Shown one piece after another: positions 63,831 through 64,000 of a DNA stretch of 64,000 bases. The DNA lies in assembly GCA_963840725.1 (NCBI GenBank), contig CAWIZY010000009.1, forward strand, positions 434,001 through 498,000, read 5' to 3'. The notes beneath the pieces are model-generated. The model did no database searches, was not told the origin of the DNA, and worked only from the letters and a program-made list of their open reading frames with translations. Position numbers and translations under genes: made by a program. This stretch comes from CAVWDU01 sp963840725. Its GTDB lineage: Bacteria; Pseudomonadota; Gammaproteobacteria; Pseudomonadales; Halieaceae. Each line of letters starts with the position of its first letter. Positions within the stretch are counted from its first letter, which is position 1.

Positions 63831-63998
63831 TTATTCGGCTGCCCCGGCCTCTGACGGCTGCAGAGGGAGGACTTCTTTTTCCTCGGGGTGCAGCACTGAG
63901 CCCACAGGCGTGGTCGAGGCCTGCAGGGTCGACTGGGTTTTGTACTGCGGTGGCAGGGCGGGCACGGTGAGAACCCGCCAGAAACTGATCACTGCCAA
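63831..63998 (-). CDS. C-terminal end of a gene running off the window
   Basis: An open minus-strand frame enters from the right edge and ends at TAA 63831-63833. The 55 visible residues start with a hydrophobic-looking LAVISFWRVLTVPALPPQYKT and finish with an acidic, probably disordered tail (PEEKEVLPLQPSEAGAAE). A perfect 9-bp palindrome (AGGCCGGGG / CCCCGGCCT, 63822-63850) overlaps the stop and may act in termination. The family cannot be named from this part. Confidence 0.5.
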   Translation of the reverse strand: MAVISFWRVLTVPALPPQYKTQSTLQASTTPVGSVLHPEEKEVLPLQPSEAGAAE

Positions 63999-64000
63999 CA

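Overview
The window looks like chromosome of a heterotrophic marine gammaproteobacterium, probably of the Halieaceae/OM60-NOR5 type. This is inference from the gene content: acyl-CoA and enoyl-CoA enzymes, a TonB receptor, SDRs, DUF885 and gamma-glutamyltransferase lipoproteins, bactofilin, exosortase H with an IPTL-like sorting signal, and a homoprotocatechuate pathway. Most of it is GC-rich and densely coded. A more AT-rich stretch with decayed genes lies at about 28.3-31.9 kb. Layout, left half: 0-1.9 kb, end of an AtuA/enoyl-CoA hydratase operon. 2.4-6.3 kb, an exported phosphatidylserine decarboxylase-like protein, an exported Pcm, DUF2784 and an SDR. 6.4-8.7 kb, a TonB receptor with its own terminator. 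9.4-19.8 kb, single transport and metabolic genes, three of them frameshifted (MFS, GGT, glutaminase). 20-27 kb, bactofilin with a partner, VOC, cupin, tRNA-Thr(CGU), SDR and two exported peptidases. 27.4-31.9 kb, an accessory island: an amidohydrolase with an in-frame stop, gene remnants, and a short array of integron-type gene cassettes, one of which encodes two overlapping TIR-domain proteins. Right half: 32.1-38.2 kb, a near-complete homoprotocatechuate meta-cleavage cluster. hpaE-D-F-H-I is transcribed divergently from a single-domain hpaG-like gene plus hpaR, across an AT-rich spacer full of TTAA palindromes. It would turn homoprotocatechuate into pyruvate and succinic semialdehyde; no hpaBC hydroxylase is in the window. 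38.3-43.7 kb, an enoyl-CoA hydratase, a UPF0114 protein, and an FHA protein coupled to a TPR Ser/Thr kinase whose activation segment is shortened. 44.5-52.8 kb, the most striking locus: six tightly coupled genes encoding an animal-type haem peroxidase lipoprotein, a catalase-fold lipoprotein without the distal His, a small unknown protein, a two-TM protein with an internal duplication, a DyP-type peroxidase and a second catalase-fold protein. 53-57 kb, Dps, unknowns and an Omp85-type barrel. 56.6-61 kb, exosortase H, its accessory membrane protein and one likely substrate. 61-64 kb, a fatty acid desaturase and a Tat-exported amidohydrolase. Several reading frames are broken by one base. Three of these (MFS, glutaminase, Omp85) sit in G6/C6 tracts where seven would restore the frame, so sequencing or assembly error must be weighed against real decay. 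The two best candidates for undescribed biology are the six-gene haem-oxidase operon and the two-TIR integron cassette.
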